Shown here: piece after piece, positions 56,773 through 64,000 of the stretch
Position numbering within the stretch: the first letter of the stretch is position 1
Layout: each line of letters begins with the position of its first letter
From: Variovorax sp. PMC12
Lineage (GTDB): Bacteria; Pseudomonadota; Gammaproteobacteria; Burkholderiales; Burkholderiaceae_C
Assembly (NCBI RefSeq): GCF_003019815.1
Contig: NZ_CP027773.1
Location: 124,001 to 188,000, forward strand
Length of the DNA: 64,000 nucleotides
Reading direction: 5' to 3'
The notes under the pieces: model-generated
What the model was told of the DNA's origin: nothing
The model's database searches: none
Seen by the model: only the letters and a program-made list of their open reading frames with translations
Position numbers and translations under genes: made by a program

Positions 56773-56868
56773 GTGCACAGGCCACCGGGTACTCCCCTCC
56801 GCGAATGTCCCCCGGCCTGCGGCCTCCTCCTTTATTTCGCTGCGGGGAGCACCCGACGCCCTGTGCAC
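56773..56868 (+). repeat. 96-bp hairpin element, copy 1
   Basis: Outer stem GTGCACAG/CTGTGCAC (8 of 8 paired), then a longer imperfect stem including CTCCCC/GGGGAG, and an inner hairpin GGCC-TGC-GGCC. The single-stranded segments TCCGCGAATGTCCCCC and TCCTCCTTTATTTCGCTGCG are identical to copy 2, which is in the opposite orientation. Stems differ from copy 2 with compensatory changes. Function unknown. Confidence 0.85.
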
Positions 56869-56912
56869 AACGAGCGCTGCTGCTATGCCGTTCGATCAAC
56901 CAGTGCTCTGAA

Positions 56913-57008
56913 CGCTCACGACGATGGGGTGCCTTGCGCAGCGAAATAAAGGAGGAGGGCGAAGCCCGGGGGACATTCGCGGAGCAAGGTACCCCGTCGG
57001 CGTGAGCG
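56913..57008 (-). repeat. 96-bp hairpin element, copy 2 (inverted)
   Basis: Reads on the minus strand as copy 1 does on the plus strand, aligned without a gap. Outer stem CGCTCACG/CGTGAGCG differs from copy 1 at seven of eight positions but still pairs fully; the second stem is CCTTGC/GCAAGG and the inner hairpin GGGC-TTC-GCCC. Such compensation shows selection for structure. Confidence 0.85.
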
Positions 57009-57118
57009 CCCCCCGAACAGCGAACAAACCAGTCCTATGCCATGCGCGATATGGCGCCCGGACCCACGCCTCGTCAAACTGAAAAGCTTCATAGACCAAA
57101 GACAAGGCGGCAAGGTAC

Positions 57119-58711
57119 ATGAGCAGCAATCGCTATCCCATCATCTACGTGCGCGGCTACGCCATGACCGAGGCCGAGCGCGACGACACCGCCGCCGATC
57201 CGTTCTGCGGCTTCAACGTCGGCTCCACCGTCTACCGCGCCACGGTCAAGAAAGAAGCGCCGGCGCAGAAGTTCGTCTTCGAATCGCCCGTGGTGCGGCT
57301 GCTGGCCGACTTCCAGTACCAGAGCGTCTACCAGAACGGCCTCGACATCATCGACCCCGACTGGAAACCTTCGCCCGACGAAAACGGCAACGACGTCGAC
57401 GGCATTCCCGCCGCCTCCTTCATCATCTACCGCTACTACGACGCGGGCTCCGAGCTGCTCGGCGACGGCCAGGCGCGCGACGTCAAGATCTATGCGCAAG
57501 GCCTGAGCCAGCTGATTCTTCGCGTGCGCGACCTCGTGGCGCTGCGCGAAGGGCCGGGTTATTCGAAGGACGACTTTCGCTGCTACCTCGTCGCGCATTC
57601 GATGGGTGGGCTGGTGGTGCGCGCCTTCCTGCAGAACCCCGCGCTCGGCGACGCGGCCGCGCGTGCCTGCGTCGACAAGGTGTTCACCTACGCCACGCCG
57701 CACAACGGCATCGACATGGGCGGCATCAACGTGCCGGCCTGGCTCTCGGTGGCCGAGATGAACACATTCAACCGCGAGAAGATGTCCGACTTCATGGCCA
57801 CCGCGCCGGTCAACGGGCGCATGGACTACCTGCCGGCCTCGGCCTTTCCGGCCGAGCGCTTCTTCTGCATGGTCGGCACCAACCGCGGCGACTACGAGAC
57901 CGCCAAGGGCCTGTCGCGCATGTTCGCGGGCCACGGCAGCGACGGGCTGGTGCGCATCGAGAACGCCTCGCTCTGGTCGCTCGACGATGCCGGCAACACG
58001 CAGCCCGTGGCCACCGCCTTTGCCTACCGCTCGCACTCCGGCTTCTTCGGCATCGTCAACTCCGAGGAGGCCTACCAGAACCTCACGCGCTTCCTGTTCG
58101 GCGACGTGCGCGTGGACATCTGGTTCGACATCGACGGCGTGACCCTGCCGCCGGACCTGCCCGCCGGTGCCGACGTCGATGCGCTCTACCAGGTCGAGCT
58201 GCTGGCCGCGCCGCGCGGCAAGCGCTGGTACCTGAGCCGGCGCGTGGCGGAAGAAGACTCGCCGGCCTGCCGCACGCACAAGGAGCTGACCGACCCCGCC
58301 ACCGCCGCCCGCCGCGCGGTCTATCTGTCGACCGTGTTCCTCGCCAACAGGGCCCGCGTGAAGCAGGACCGCCCGACGCTCGCCTATGCCATGACGCTGG
58401 GCGTGCGCGTGCCCGACTACCAGGTCAACAACAAGTTCTGGCTCGACGGCCATTACGAGGGCAGCTCGCTGTTCCGCGACACGCTGGTGATCGAGCTCGC
58501 ACCGCCCGCCGCGGACGACCCCGCGCAGAACTGGAACGTCAAGTACGGCTGGCAGACCGACACGGCGGGGCAAGCTTCGCTGCCGATGAACCCCACGCAG
58601 CTGGCCAGCGGCAAGCTGCGCTTCACCGTGCCGCTTTCCAGCCTCGGCGCTGCGCCGGCGGCGCCCGGCATCACCGGGAAAGTACGGCTCGAAGTGAGCG
58701 CCTGGAACTGA
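57119..58711 (+). CDS. Alpha/beta-hydrolase (lipase-like) protein
   Basis: 530 aa. The nucleophile elbow is YLVAHSMGGLVVRAFLQNP with catalytic Ser, and the substrate pocket motif PIIYVRGYAMTEAERDD is near the N-terminus, suggesting a triacylglycerol-lipase/PGAP1-type enzyme. No signal peptide is visible. AAGG lies 4 nt before the ATG. The C-terminal third has no known domain. Substrate unknown. Confidence 0.82.
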   Translation: MSSNRYPIIYVRGYAMTEAERDDTAADPFCGFNVGSTVYRATVKKEAPAQKFVFESPVVRLLADFQYQSVYQNGLDIIDPDWKPSPDENGNDVDGIPAASFIIYRYYDAGSELLGDGQARDVKIYAQGLSQLILRVRDLVALREGPGYSKDDFRCYLVAHSMGGLVVRAFLQNPALGDAAARACVDKVFTYATPHNGIDMGGINVPAWLSVAEMNTFNREKMSDFMATAPVNGRMDYLPASAFPAERFFCMVGTNRGDYETAKGLSRMFAGHGSDGLVRIENASLWSLDDAGNTQPVATAFAYRSHSGFFGIVNSEEAYQNLTRFLFGDVRVDIWFDIDGVTLPPDLPAGADVDALYQVELLAAPRGKRWYLSRRVAEEDSPACRTHKELTDPATAARRAVYLSTVFLANRARVKQDRPTLAYAMTLGVRVPDYQVNNKFWLDGHYEGSSLFRDTLVIELAPPAADDPAQNWNVKYGWQTDTAGQASLPMNPTQLASGKLRFTVPLSSLGAAPAAPGITGKVRLEVSAWN

Positions 58712-58721
58712 GGCGCGCCGC

Positions 58722-58727
58722 TACGAT
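58722..58727 (+). promoter_or_regulatory. -10 element of the isochorismatase-type gene (leaderless)
   Basis: TACGAT ends 6 nt before the ATG, with GGCTGC between and no Shine-Dalgarno, so the transcript probably begins at the start codon. Confidence 0.4.
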
Positions 58728-58733
58728 GGCTGC

Positions 58734-59270
58734 ATGAAAACAGCCGTCCTCGTCATCGATGTGCAGCGCGGTCTCTGCGACGACCCGCCGCGTCCCCATG
58801 AAGCCGCCCAGGTGGTGCAGCGCATCAATGCGCTCACGGCCCGGGCGCGCGCGGCCGGCGTGCCGGTGGCGTTCATCCAGCATGAGAACGCGGTCGACCT
58901 CGTGTTCGACTCCGAGCGCTGGCAGCTCGTCGGCGCGCTGGACACCGACTCGCGCGACGCCAAGCTGCGCAAGACCACGCCCGATTCGTTCCTGCGCACG
59001 CCGCTCGATGCATGGCTGTCGGAACACGCAGTGAAGCGCGTGGTCGTCTGCGGCTACTCGTCGGAGTTCTGCGTCGACACCACCGTGCGCCGCGCCGCCG
59101 CGCTGGGCTACGAGGTGGTGCTCGCGGCCGATGCGCACACCTCGCACGACAAGCCGCACGCCACCGGCGCGCAGATCCGCGCGCACCACAACGCCACGCT
59201 CTCGGACATCACGAGCTTCGGCGTGCCGATCCGCGCGGTGGCCAGCGCCGACATCGCATTCGGCGGCTGA
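58734..59270 (+). CDS. Isochorismatase-family cysteine hydrolase
   Basis: 178 aa. Nicotinamidase/isochorismatase fold with the catalytic Asp in VLVIDVQRGLCDDPP, Lys in LRKTTPDSFLRTPLDAWL, and Cys in YSSEFCVDTTVRRAAALGY. Members cleave amides or the isochorismate ether. Substrate unknown. The region of the start looks leaderless. The next operon is transcribed from its own promoter. Confidence 0.88.
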   Translation: MKTAVLVIDVQRGLCDDPPRPHEAAQVVQRINALTARARAAGVPVAFIQHENAVDLVFDSERWQLVGALDTDSRDAKLRKTTPDSFLRTPLDAWLSEHAVKRVVVCGYSSEFCVDTTVRRAAALGYEVVLAADAHTSHDKPHATGAQIRAHHNATLSDITSFGVPIRAVASADIAFGG

Positions 59271-59315
59271 TCCGTTCCCTCGGAAGCGCCTCCCCGGTAG
59301 GACAAAACGACCACC

Positions 59316-59329
59316 TAGGGGAATCCCTA
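59316..59329. promoter_or_regulatory. Small inverted repeat upstream of the ABC operon
   Basis: TAGGG-GAAT-CCCTA, 5-bp arms, 9 bp upstream of the LacI-type palindrome. It may be a second regulator site or part of the promoter. The evidence is symmetry alone. Confidence 0.3.
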
Positions 59330-59337
59330 ATCGGGTC

Positions 59338-59351
59338 TGAAACCGGTTTCA
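59338..59351. promoter_or_regulatory. LacI/GalR-type operator of the ABC/kinase operon
   Basis: TGAAACCGGTTTCA is a perfect 14-bp palindrome with the central CG of LacI-family sites. It directly abuts a -10-like TATAAG (59352-59357), so bound repressor would block RNA polymerase. No LacI gene is in the window, so the regulator would lie outside. Confidence 0.65.
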
Positions 59352-59398
59352 TATAAGCTGCAAGCATTGCTTTCGAGGCTCGCACGCGCTCGCCCACC

Positions 59399-60070
59399 AT
59401 GAACTACCAGTTTCAATTCGACGCCGTCTTTGCCGCCTGGCCGCTGCTGCTCAAGGGCACGTGGATCACGGTCCAGCTCTCGCTCATTGCCACGGTGCTG
59501 GGCCTGGTGGTGGCCATCTTCTGCGCCTGGGGCAAGACTTCGGGGCCGGGCTGGCTGCGCTTCGTCATCAACGCCTACATCGAGGTGATCCGCAACACGC
59601 CGTTCCTCGTGCAGCTGTTCTTTTTCTTCTTCGCGCTGCCGGCGATCGGGCTGCGCTGGTCGCCGCAGACGGCCGCGCTGGTGGCCATGGTGGTGAACCT
59701 GGGCGCCTATGCCACGGAAATCATCCGCGCGGGCATCGAGTCGATTCCCAAGGGGCAGATCGAGGCGGGCAGGGCGCTGAACCTCAAGCCCTGGGAAATC
59801 TTCCGCTTCGTCATCATCAAGCCGGCGCTCAAGGCCATCTATCCGGCGCTCACCAGCCAGTTCATCCTGCTGATGCTGAGCTCGGCGGTGGTGTCGGTCA
59901 TCTCGGCCGACGACCTGACCTCGGTGGCCGCCAACCTGCAGTCGCAGACCTTCCGCAGCTTCGAGATCTACATCGTGGTCGCCGCCATCTACCTGGCGCT
60001 GGCGCTTGCCTTCTCCGCAATGTTCAAGCTGATCTACAAGCGCACGCTCAACTACCCGGACCGCCGGTAA
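59399..60070 (+). CDS. Polar amino-acid-type ABC transporter permease
   Basis: 223 aa with ~5 membrane helices. The EAA contact loop is IEAGRALNLKPWEIFRFVII, typical of HisQ/M-type permeases of the polar amino acid uptake family. The first gene of the operon. An adjacent permease forms the heterodimer partner. Confidence 0.92.
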   Translation: MNYQFQFDAVFAAWPLLLKGTWITVQLSLIATVLGLVVAIFCAWGKTSGPGWLRFVINAYIEVIRNTPFLVQLFFFFFALPAIGLRWSPQTAALVAMVVNLGAYATEIIRAGIESIPKGQIEAGRALNLKPWEIFRFVIIKPALKAIYPALTSQFILLMLSSAVVSVISADDLTSVAANLQSQTFRSFEIYIVVAAIYLALALAFSAMFKLIYKRTLNYPDRR

Positions 60071-60098
60071 GCCCAGACGACGGACGGAGCCCAACACC

Positions 60099-60752
60099 AT
60101 GCGTACCTTCGGTTTTCCCGAATTCCTTTTCATCCTCGAAGCGGCCAAGTGGACGCTCGCGCTGTCGGCCATCGCCTTTGTTGGCGGCGCGATCCTGGGG
60201 CTGGCCATCGCGCTGATGCGCACGTCGGAATCGACGTGGGCGCGCGGCATCTCGACCACCTTCATCCAGATCTTCCAGGGCACGCCGCTGCTGCTGCAGC
60301 TGTTCCTGGTGTTCTTCGGCGCGCCGGTGCTGGGGCTGGACATCAACCCGTGGGTGGCCGCGGGCGTGGCGCTCATCCTCAACAGCGCGGCCTTCCTCGG
60401 CGAAATCTGGCGTGGCTGCATCGAGGCCATTCCGCGCGGCCAGTGGGAAGCGGCCGAGGCGCTGAGCCTCAAGTACAGTTCCCGCATGCGCGACGTGGTG
60501 CTGCCGCAGGCGCTGAAGATCGCGCTGGCGCCCACGGTGGGCTACGTGGTGCAGATCATCAAGGGCACCTCGCTCGCGGCCATCATCGGCTTCGTCGAAG
60601 TGACGCGCGCCGGGCAGATCGTCAACAACGCCACGTTCCAGCCGCTCATCGTGTTCTCGGTGGTGGCCGCCATCTACTTCGTGATCTGCTGGCCGCTGTC
60701 GCTGCTGGCCGCGCGCATGGAGCGCAAGCGCGCCCGCGCGCTGGCCCGCTGA
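60099..60752 (+). CDS. Polar amino-acid-type ABC transporter permease
   Basis: 217 aa with ~5 membrane helices. The EAA loop is WEAAEALSLKYSSRMRDVVL. It pairs with the upstream permease. 28 bp separates the two, 62 bp separates it from the binding protein. Lower similarity to the first permease suggests a heterodimer. Confidence 0.92.
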   Translation: MRTFGFPEFLFILEAAKWTLALSAIAFVGGAILGLAIALMRTSESTWARGISTTFIQIFQGTPLLLQLFLVFFGAPVLGLDINPWVAAGVALILNSAAFLGEIWRGCIEAIPRGQWEAAEALSLKYSSRMRDVVLPQALKIALAPTVGYVVQIIKGTSLAAIIGFVEVTRAGQIVNNATFQPLIVFSVVAAIYFVICWPLSLLAARMERKRARALAR

Positions 60753-60814
60753 TTTCCTTTTTTTCTCGCTTTTTCTTTCTCGTCGTTCCTTTCTTTATTC
60801 AGGAGACATATTCC

Positions 60815-61612
60815 ATGACCCGTACCACCACCCGCCGCGCGGCGATCGCAGCCCTCGGCCTCGGCGCCGCCCTGACCGTGTTCGCTCCCTTCGCTTCCGC
60901 GCAGAGCGTGGCCGACATCAAGAAGAAGGGCGAGATCACCATCGGCATGCTGGTCGACTTTCCGCCCTACGGCACCACCGACGCCAAGAACCAGCCCGAC
61001 GGCTACGACGCCGACGTGGCCAAGCTGCTGGCCAAGGACTGGGGCGTGAAGGCCAACATCGTGCCGGTCACGGGCCCGAACCGCATTCCCTTCCTGCTGA
61101 CCAACAAGGTCGACCTGCTGGTGGCTTCGCTGGCCATCACGCCCGAGCGCGCGAAGCAGGTGCAGTTCTCGCAGCCCTACGCGGCCGCCACCATCGTGCT
61201 GTACGGCGCGAGCAAGACGCCGATCAAGGCCGCCGCCGACCTGAAGGGCCTGCGCGTGGGCGTGGCCCGTGCGTCCACGCAAGACGTGGCCGTGACCAAG
61301 GCCGCCCCGGAAGGCACCGAGATCCGCCGCTTCGACGACGACGCATCGGCCATGCAGGCGCTGATCTCCGGCCAGGTCGACGCCATCGGCTGCTCGGTGA
61401 CCGTGGCCGCGCAGATCGCCAAGCGCGTGCCCGCCAACACCTTCGAGAACAAGTTCACGCTGGTGCAGCAGTCGATGGGCATCGCGATGCGCCCCGGCCA
61501 GGAAGAGCTGCACAAGGCGGTGAACGAGTTCGTGCAGAAGAACACCGCCAACGGCGAGCTGAACAAGCTGTATCAAAAGTGGCTGCAGGCCGATATGCCG
61601 AAAATGAACTGA
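60815..61612 (+). CDS. ABC transporter substrate-binding protein
   Basis: 265 aa. Signal peptide ~1-30 (ending APFASAQ), then the SBP_bac_3 fold: GEITIGMLVDFPPYGTTDA, NRIPFLLTNKVDLLVASLAI, VGVARASTQDVAVTKAAP. The usual amino-acid carboxylate-binding Arg is not obvious to me at the family position, but TPERAKQVQFSQPY fits the hinge. AGGAG lies 8 nt before the ATG. Given the neighbours, the ligand may be a sugar acid or amino sugar acid. Confidence 0.9.
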   Translation: MTRTTTRRAAIAALGLGAALTVFAPFASAQSVADIKKKGEITIGMLVDFPPYGTTDAKNQPDGYDADVAKLLAKDWGVKANIVPVTGPNRIPFLLTNKVDLLVASLAITPERAKQVQFSQPYAAATIVLYGASKTPIKAAADLKGLRVGVARASTQDVAVTKAAPEGTEIRRFDDDASAMQALISGQVDAIGCSVTVAAQIAKRVPANTFENKFTLVQQSMGIAMRPGQEELHKAVNEFVQKNTANGELNKLYQKWLQADMPKMN

Positions 61613-61637
61613 GACCCGAGCTGAAGGAAATCCTGGC

Positions 61638-62393
61638 ATGACGACGGAATCGATCATCCGCATGGAAGCGGTCAACAAGTGGTACGGTGAATTCCAGGTG
61701 TTGACCGGCATCGACCTGTCGGTGCGCCAGGGCGAGCGCATCGTGATCTGCGGGCCCTCGGGCTCGGGCAAGTCGACGCTGATCCGCTGCATCAACCGGC
61801 TGGAGACGGTGCAGAAGGGCCGCATCGTGGTCGATGGCATCGACCTCACGGCCGGTGGCAAGAACATCGACGCGGTGCGCGCCGAGGTCGGCATGGTGTT
61901 CCAGCAGTTCAACCTGTTCCCGCACCTCACCATCCTGGAGAACTGCACGCTCGCACCGATGCGCTCGCGCGGCATGACCAAGGCGCAGGCCGAGGAAATT
62001 GCCATGAAGTACCTCACGCGGGTGCGCATTCCCGAGCAGGCCGGCAAGTACCCGAGCCAGCTCTCCGGCGGCCAGCAGCAGCGCGTGGCCATCGCGCGCG
62101 CGCTGTGCATGACGCCCAAGATCATGCTGTTCGACGAACCCACGTCCGCGCTCGACCCGGAGATGGTCAAGGAGGTGCTCGACACCATGATCGGCCTGGC
62201 CGAAGACGGCATGACCATGCTGTGCGTGACCCACGAAATGGGCTTCGCCTGCAGCGTGGCCGACCGCGTGATCTTCATGGCCGAAGGCAGGATCATCGAG
62301 CAGGCGCCGCCCGAAGAGTTCTTCGGCAACCCGAAGGATGAGCGCACGCGCCAGTTCCTCGGCCAGATCCTGAGTTCGCACCAAGGCCACTGA
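61638..62393 (+). CDS. ABC transporter ATP-binding protein
   Basis: 251 aa. Walker A CGPSGSGKSTLIRCINRLE, signature LSGGQQQRVAIARAL and Walker B MLFDEPTSALDPEMV. It energises the two permeases. Its stop overlaps the next start by one base (TGATG), so the sugar-isomerase-like gene is translated with the transporter. Confidence 0.96.
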   Translation: MTTESIIRMEAVNKWYGEFQVLTGIDLSVRQGERIVICGPSGSGKSTLIRCINRLETVQKGRIVVDGIDLTAGGKNIDAVRAEVGMVFQQFNLFPHLTILENCTLAPMRSRGMTKAQAEEIAMKYLTRVRIPEQAGKYPSQLSGGQQQRVAIARALCMTPKIMLFDEPTSALDPEMVKEVLDTMIGLAEDGMTMLCVTHEMGFACSVADRVIFMAEGRIIEQAPPEEFFGNPKDERTRQFLGQILSSHQGH

Positions 62394-63142
62394 TGTCCTT
62401 CGAGGTCCTGATTTCTCTGTCGTCCTTCGGCGCGGCCGAGGTGGGCCGGCACGGCCAGCTCTGGTGCTCGCAACTGGCATTGGCCGCCGGTGCCGATTCG
62501 GTGGAGGTGCGCGGCGAGATGCTGCGCGACGCCGACGCGGAACTGCCCGCGCTGAACGGGCTGGCATCCGTTTACTCCAGCCCCGAGGGCCTGTGGGCCC
62601 AGGGCGGCTGGCTCGACAGCGCCGCGCTCAAGCGCGGCATCGCGGCCGCCACGCGCGTGGGCGCCAAGCGGCTGAAGATGTCGATCGGCGACTTCCAGGC
62701 TTCGTCGCACGGCTCGCTCTGGGGCCTGAAGGTGGAGCTCGCGGAAACGCGCATCGAACTCGTCATCGAGAACGATCAGACCGTGCGCGCCGGCACGCTG
62801 GCCGCGCTGCAGACCTTCTTCGACGTGGCCGACCGCGCCGGCGTTTCGCTCGGCATGACCTTCGACATGGGCAACTGGCACTGGGTCGGCGAATGCCCAC
62901 TGCAGGCCGCGCAGGCACTCGGCCACCGCGTGCGCTACGTGCATTGCAAGGGCGCGCAGCGCATGCCGCACAAGTGGGTGGCGGTGCCGCTGGGCGATTC
63001 CGTGGCGCCATGGCGTGCCGTGCTGCGCGCGCTGCCGGCCGACGTGCCGCATGCCATCGAATACCCGCTCGTGGGCGACGACCTGCCGGCCGTCACCCGC
63101 GCGCAGATCGACTTCATCCGCGCCGCGCGCGCACAGAGCTAG
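62393..63142 (+). CDS. TIM-barrel sugar isomerase/epimerase-like protein
   Basis: 249 aa. AP-endonuclease/xylose-isomerase-like TIM barrel. The metal ligands of the family are visible: Glu in LVIENDQTV, Asp in TFDMGNWHWVG, His in YVHCKGAQR and Glu in AIEYPLVGDD. Members isomerise or epimerise sugars or sugar acids. It begins on the last base of the ATPase stop and a kinase gene follows 10 bp later. Confidence 0.85.
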   Translation: MSFEVLISLSSFGAAEVGRHGQLWCSQLALAAGADSVEVRGEMLRDADAELPALNGLASVYSSPEGLWAQGGWLDSAALKRGIAAATRVGAKRLKMSIGDFQASSHGSLWGLKVELAETRIELVIENDQTVRAGTLAALQTFFDVADRAGVSLGMTFDMGNWHWVGECPLQAAQALGHRVRYVHCKGAQRMPHKWVAVPLGDSVAPWRAVLRALPADVPHAIEYPLVGDDLPAVTRAQIDFIRAARAQS

Positions 63143-63152
63143 AACAACAGAC

Positions 63153-64000
63153 ATGACAGAACCCACCGCCTTCGACGTCGCTCTCTTCGGCGAAGCCATG
63201 CTGCTGCTGGTGGCCGACCGGCCGGGGCCGCTGGAGGACGCCCAGTCGTTCCACAAGCGCACCGCCGGTGCCGAGACCAACGTGGCCATCGGCCTCTCGC
63301 GCCTGGGCCTGAAGGTGGGCTGGGCCAGCCGGCTGGGCACCGACTCGATGGGCCGTGCGCTGCTGGCCGCGATGCGCGCCGAAGGCATCGATTGTTCGCA
63401 CGTGATCACCGACGCCACGCAGCGCACCGGCTTCCAGTTCAAGGGCCGCGTCACCGACGGCAGCGACCCGCCGATCGAATACCACCGCAAGGGCTCGGCC
63501 GCGAGCCACATGGGCCCGGCCGACGTCGACGAAGCCTGGCTGCGATCAGCGCGCCACCTGCACGCCACCGGTGTGTTCGCCGCCATCTCCGACACCAGCC
63601 TGCAGGCCGCGCTGAAGAGCATGGACGTGATGCGCGCCGCCGGCCGCACCATCTCGTTCGACACCAACCTGCGCCCCACGCTGTGGTCGTCCACCGACAC
63701 CATGCGCCACTGGGTCAACGAACTGGCCTCGCGCGCCGACTGGGTGCTGCCCGGCATCGAAGAAGGCCTGCTGCTCACGGGCCACGACAAGCCCGAGGAC
63801 GTTGCCAGGTTCTACCGCGAGCGCGGCGCGAAGCTGGTGGTGGTGAAGCTCGGCGCGGCGGGCGCCTACTACGACAGCGACGTGGCCGGCACCGGCCGCG
63901 TCGACGGCTTCCCGGTGAAGGAAGTGATCGACACCGTGGGCGCGGGCGACGGCTTCGCGGCCGGCGTGGTGAGCGCACTGCTCGAAGGCCGCAGCGTGCC
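63153..64000 (+). CDS. kdgK: PfkB-family sugar kinase, 2-keto-3-deoxygluconate kinase-like (partial)
   Basis: First 282 residues of a ribokinase-fold kinase. N-terminal FDVALFGEAMLLLVADRPG, GAETNVAIGLSRLGLKVGW and the catalytic loop DTVGAGDGFAAGVVSALLEG with Asp as base. It resembles KdgK, which phosphorylates 2-keto-3-deoxygluconate. The C-terminus and following genes lie beyond the window. Assignment to KDG rather than another sugar acid is not certain. Confidence 0.8.
   Translation, partial: MTEPTAFDVALFGEAMLLLVADRPGPLEDAQSFHKRTAGAETNVAIGLSRLGLKVGWASRLGTDSMGRALLAAMRAEGIDCSHVITDATQRTGFQFKGRVTDGSDPPIEYHRKGSAASHMGPADVDEAWLRSARHLHATGVFAAISDTSLQAALKSMDVMRAAGRTISFDTNLRPTLWSSTDTMRHWVNELASRADWVLPGIEEGLLLTGHDKPEDVARFYRERGAKLVVVKLGAAGAYYDSDVAGTGRVDGFPVKEVIDTVGAGDGFAAGVVSALLEGRSV

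Larger units (their letters stand above)
56647..57118. other. Non-coding interval with two inverted 96-bp hairpin elements
   Basis: A 472-bp gap between the divergent metallo-hydrolase and lipase genes. 56773-56868 and 56913-57008 hold the hairpin elements described separately; between them lie 44 bp without features. The remainder contains upstream regions of both genes. No convincing ORF is present. Confidence 0.8.

Noticed and set aside
56523..57005. Open frames through the twin hairpin interval
   Set aside because: Same reasoning: they cross hairpin stems, have no ribosome site and differ between copies in ways that preserve pairing, not protein.
60674..63790. 1038-codon open frame antisense to the ABC/kinase operon
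   Set aside because: Shadow of well-supported genes with conserved motifs on the plus strand.

Overview
The window is high-GC DNA with dense, GC3-rich coding and the gene content of a Betaproteobacterium of the Comamonadaceae, most like Variovorax. Pointers are several orphan Bug-type periplasmic receptors, a BktB-type thiolase, the eno-ftsB and pyrG neighbourhood, and the parE...parC and slyD/roxA arrangements. The genus is inferred from gene content and style; no database comparison was possible. I see no rRNA, tRNA, CRISPR array, prophage or insertion sequence. The window is mainly chromosomal core and metabolic DNA, cut at both ends inside genes (a Bug receptor on the left, a PfkB-type sugar kinase on the right).

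Layout. 1-11 kb: Bug receptor (partial), clpB behind a heat-shock-type promoter, a thiolase with arfB, a DUF3299 lipoprotein, a SulP transporter with a LysR regulator, a DUF2501 protein and an exported M20 peptidase divergent from a LysR gene. 11.8-16 kb: an iron-signalling cassette (ECF sigma factor, FecR-like anti-sigma factor, TonB receptor with signalling domain) behind a probable Fur box. 16-22.9 kb: ketosynthase/acyl carrier protein pair, PAP2 phosphatase, AraC regulator divergent from an MFS transporter, TauE-type transporter and AEC transporter; the last two converge on a 555-bp nested inverted repeat. 23-31 kb: three Bug receptors around xerD and a DUF72 gene, then a TetR regulator with a matched pair of operators controlling a thiolase/MaoC operon.

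31-47 kb is housekeeping: gamma carbonic anhydrase, Hsp33, the operon pyrG-DUF1330-eno-ftsB-pnuC-ribosylnicotinamide kinase, coaBC-dut, slyD/roxA, bamC and dapA. 47-55.5 kb holds a methyltransferase, an MFS transporter with a 46-residue membrane protein, and topoisomerase IV (parE and parC separated by envelope genes). 55.5-59.3 kb holds a lipoprotein metallo-hydrolase, twin 96-bp hairpin elements, a lipase and an isochorismatase-type hydrolase. 59.4-64 kb is a polar amino-acid-type ABC transporter in one operon with a TIM-barrel isomerase/epimerase and a 2-keto-3-deoxygluconate kinase-like gene, behind a LacI-type operator. This looks like a sugar-acid uptake and catabolism operon that continues past the window.

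The least explained DNA is the two non-coding elements at 21.4-22.0 kb and 56.8-57.0 kb. Each consists of two inverted copies of a structured unit whose unpaired segments are conserved while the paired stems differ with compensatory changes. A second theme is a group of genes with a -10-like hexamer ending 6-7 nt before the start codon and no Shine-Dalgarno sequence, which suggests leaderless transcripts.
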